Below are positions 6,801 through 7,271 of a stretch of DNA of 7,271 bases, one piece after another. The first letter of the stretch is position 1. Each line of letters starts with the position of its first letter. The notes under the pieces were generated by a model. That model ran no database searches. It saw nothing but the letters and a program-made list of their open reading frames with translations, and had not been told where the DNA came from. Location of the stretch: positions 1 through 7,271 of the forward strand of contig JALAGR010000054.1 in NCBI GenBank assembly GCA_022712335.1. The letters run 5' to 3'. The translations under genes and the position numbers were made by a program. The DNA is from Pediococcus sp. (lineage in GTDB: Bacteria; Bacillota; Bacilli; Lactobacillales; Lactobacillaceae).

Positions 6801-7236
6801 CCAAGGCTTCATCAACATTAACCACTGGTTTTTCTGTTCCTGGAATGGTTGGTACACCAGCTTTAATTGCCGCATTTTTGGCTTGTAACTTGTCACCAAA
6901 CATTTCTAATAATTCAGGTTTTGGTCCAATAAACTTGATTCCGGCTGCTCCAACTGCTCGCGCAAATTCAGCATTTTCAGATAAAAATCCATATCCCGGA
7001 TGAATTGCATCAATATTATTTTCCTTAGCAACACGAATAATATCTTCGATGTTTAGATATGCTCCAATGGGATCATCGTCCGCACCGACCTGGTAAGCTT
7101 CATCAGCTTTGAAACGATGCATTGAAAACTCATCAACTTTTGCATAGATTGCTACTGCAGTTTTACCGAGTTCGTGAGCTGCTCGAATAATTCGAGTAGC
7201 AATTTCACCTCGATTGGCAATTAAAATACGGTGCAT
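3811..7236 (-). CDS. pycA: pyruvate carboxylase (biotin-dependent)
   Basis: A complete 1141-residue enzyme, normal for single-chain bacterial pyruvate carboxylases (about 1140-1180). It makes oxaloacetate from pyruvate, bicarbonate and ATP. The biotin carboxylase domain (about 1-450) has the ATP glycine loop GGGGKGM at 162-168, Lys237 in RRHQK, and the EVNPRIQVEH signature at 287-296. The carboxyltransferase domain (about 525-970) begins with DTTMRDAHQS and has metal ligands Asp536, His734 and His736, the carbamylated lysine Lys705 in GIKDMSG, pyruvate-contacting Arg608, and catalytic Thr869 in KVTPSSK. These map to the Rhizobium etli enzyme with a constant shift of 13. The C-terminal carrier domain (about 1072-1139) carries biotinyl Lys1105 in EAMKME. 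Nothing is missing or broken. The ATG at 7236 follows a near-perfect AGGAGGT site. It is the first gene in a pair with the aspartate aminotransferase, so its oxaloacetate probably feeds aspartate synthesis. Confidence 0.97.
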   Translation of the reverse strand: MHRILIANRGEIATRIIRAAHELGKTAVAIYAKVDEFSMHRFKADEAYQVGADDDPIGAYLNIEDIIRVAKENNIDAIHPGYGFLSENAEFARAVGAAGIKFIGPKPELLEMFGDKLQAKNAAIKAGVPTIPGTEKPVVNVDEALEFAEKFGYPIFVKSAAGGGGKGMRIVHHQQEMQEAFKMAQSEASSSFGDDEIYLERYLVDPIHIEVQVIADEHGEMVHLYERNSSIQRRHQKIIEFAPAVGVDDSVRAQIRNAALKLLKSVNYSNAATIEFLVEGNQFYFMEVNPRIQVEHTVTEEVTGIDIVQSQIKVAEGQYLHTEMEIPLQEQIEAVGVAIQARITTEDPMNNFIPDVGRIQTYRSPGGTGVRLDAGNAFAGAIVTPHYDSLLTKAIVHAATFEEAIVKMDRVLNEFVIGGVKTNIPFLKKLIHHPLFKSELAPTTFVDETPELFDLKSETQIVTQLLNYIATTTVNGYPGLEKQDAPIITRPVHPHFEESSEIENAKQILDNQGPKAMAKWLKEQKRVLLTDTTMRDAHQSLFATRMRTKDMVEIADQVQKGLPNLFSAEVWGGATFDVAYRFLGEDPWERLRQLRAKMPNVMLQMLLRGSNAVGYQNYPDNAIDEFIRLSAQNGIDVFRIFDSLNWVPQLEESIRRVRDNGKVAEAAMAYTGDILNPDRAKYDLKYYVDLARELQNAGAHIIGIKDMSGILKPRAAYELISELKNQLDIPIHLHTHDTTGNGIYLYSEAVRAGVDVVDVATSSMAGTTSQPSMQSLYYALSDDARQPNLDIKKAEKLDEYWAGIRPHYEGFGTQLNGPQTEIYRIEMPGGQYTNLRQQANAVHLGNRWDEVKEMYATVNQMFGDIPKVTPSSKVVGDMALFMVQNDLTPEMVMADDGQLNYPESVVNFFRGDLGQPAGGFPKELQKVILKGEKPLTVRPGTLAQPVDFDQVRTHATKVLGHQASDEEVMSFILYPDVVVDYVQRQAEFGPMPLLDTPIFFRGMRIGQRIDLQLGRGKSVIVVLREISEADEAGQRSLFFDINGQNEEVIVHDVNAQVTKEKRRKAEPTNEEQIGATMAGSVVEVQVEVGQKVHRGDNLIVTEAMKMETALRAPFDAVVKKIYATAEMQIETGDLLIELKKE
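3814..3819 (-). promoter_or_regulatory. aminotransferase ribosome binding site inside the pyruvate carboxylase gene
   Basis: AAGGAG on the minus strand encodes the last two residues (Lys-Glu) of pyruvate carboxylase and ends directly before its TAA stop at 3813-3811. It stands seven bases from the aminotransferase ATG at 3806. This fixes the aminotransferase start and implies translational coupling, because ribosomes finishing the first protein are already on the second gene's binding site. Confidence 0.85.
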
Positions 7237-7241
7237 AGTGG

Positions 7242-7248
7242 ACCTCCT
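7242..7248 (-). promoter_or_regulatory. pycA: strong ribosome binding site of pyruvate carboxylase
   Basis: AGGAGGT on the minus strand is a full match to the anti-Shine-Dalgarno core, five bases before the ATG at 7236. It fixes the start and suggests efficient translation. Only 23 bases remain upstream, too few to identify the promoter or to tell whether other genes precede it in the operon. Confidence 0.85.
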
Positions 7249-7271
7249 CGTTTAAATAGTTCGTAATTTAA

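Noticed and set aside
1..7271. Mobile elements, CRISPR arrays, tRNA or rRNA genes, riboswitches, phage or defence genes
   Set aside because: I saw no transposase, terminal inverted repeats, direct repeat arrays, tRNA-like cloverleafs or structured long leaders. The space between genes is at most about 135 bases. Nothing supports a previously undescribed system here.
7249..7271. Possible promoter of pyruvate carboxylase in the last bases of the window
   Set aside because: AT-rich (for example TATTTA on the minus strand), but there is too little sequence to place a -35, and the distance to the ribosome binding site is very short.

Overview
The window looks like a chromosomal housekeeping segment from an AT-rich Gram-positive bacterium, most likely a lactic acid bacterium of the Lactobacillales. 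The reasons are strong Shine-Dalgarno sequences before most genes (AAGGAG, AGGAGG, GGGAGG), Firmicutes-type pyruvate carboxylase and aspartate aminotransferase sequences, and a compact layout with a U-tract hairpin terminator. I cannot name the species from the sequence alone. Five protein genes fill almost all of it. No gene-free stretch exceeds about 135 bases.

Layout from left to right. (1) Positions 1-765, minus strand: the N-terminal 255 codons of a quinone-oxidoreductase-like dehydrogenase of the MDR superfamily, cut by the window edge. Its promoter region (about 818-842) holds an extended -10 and a palindrome that looks like a repressor operator. (2) Positions 844-1719, minus strand: a LysR-type regulator pointing toward the dehydrogenase. 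(3) Positions 1853-2578, plus strand: a DUF554 family membrane protein of unknown function, head to head with the LysR gene. The 133-base region between them carries a good promoter and a possible LysR-type box. (4) Positions 2579-2632: a strong hairpin terminator that works in principle in both directions and lies between two convergent genes. (5) Positions 2631-3806 and 3811-7236, both minus strand: an aspartate aminotransferase gene directly downstream of a complete pyruvate carboxylase gene, four bases apart.

The clearest functional unit is the pyruvate carboxylase-aminotransferase pair. Pyruvate plus bicarbonate gives oxaloacetate, and transamination with glutamate then gives aspartate. 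In a fermentative bacterium without a full TCA cycle this is the expected route to aspartate and the amino acids and pyrimidines made from it. The aminotransferase ribosome binding site sits inside the last codons of the carboxylase gene, so the two are probably translated in a coupled way.

The left part (oxidoreductase, LysR regulator, DUF554 protein) has the form of a small regulatory neighbourhood, but its effector and physiological role cannot be read from the sequence. I found no mobile element, CRISPR array, RNA gene or evident undescribed system. The items of interest are mainly regulatory architecture and one membrane protein of unknown function.
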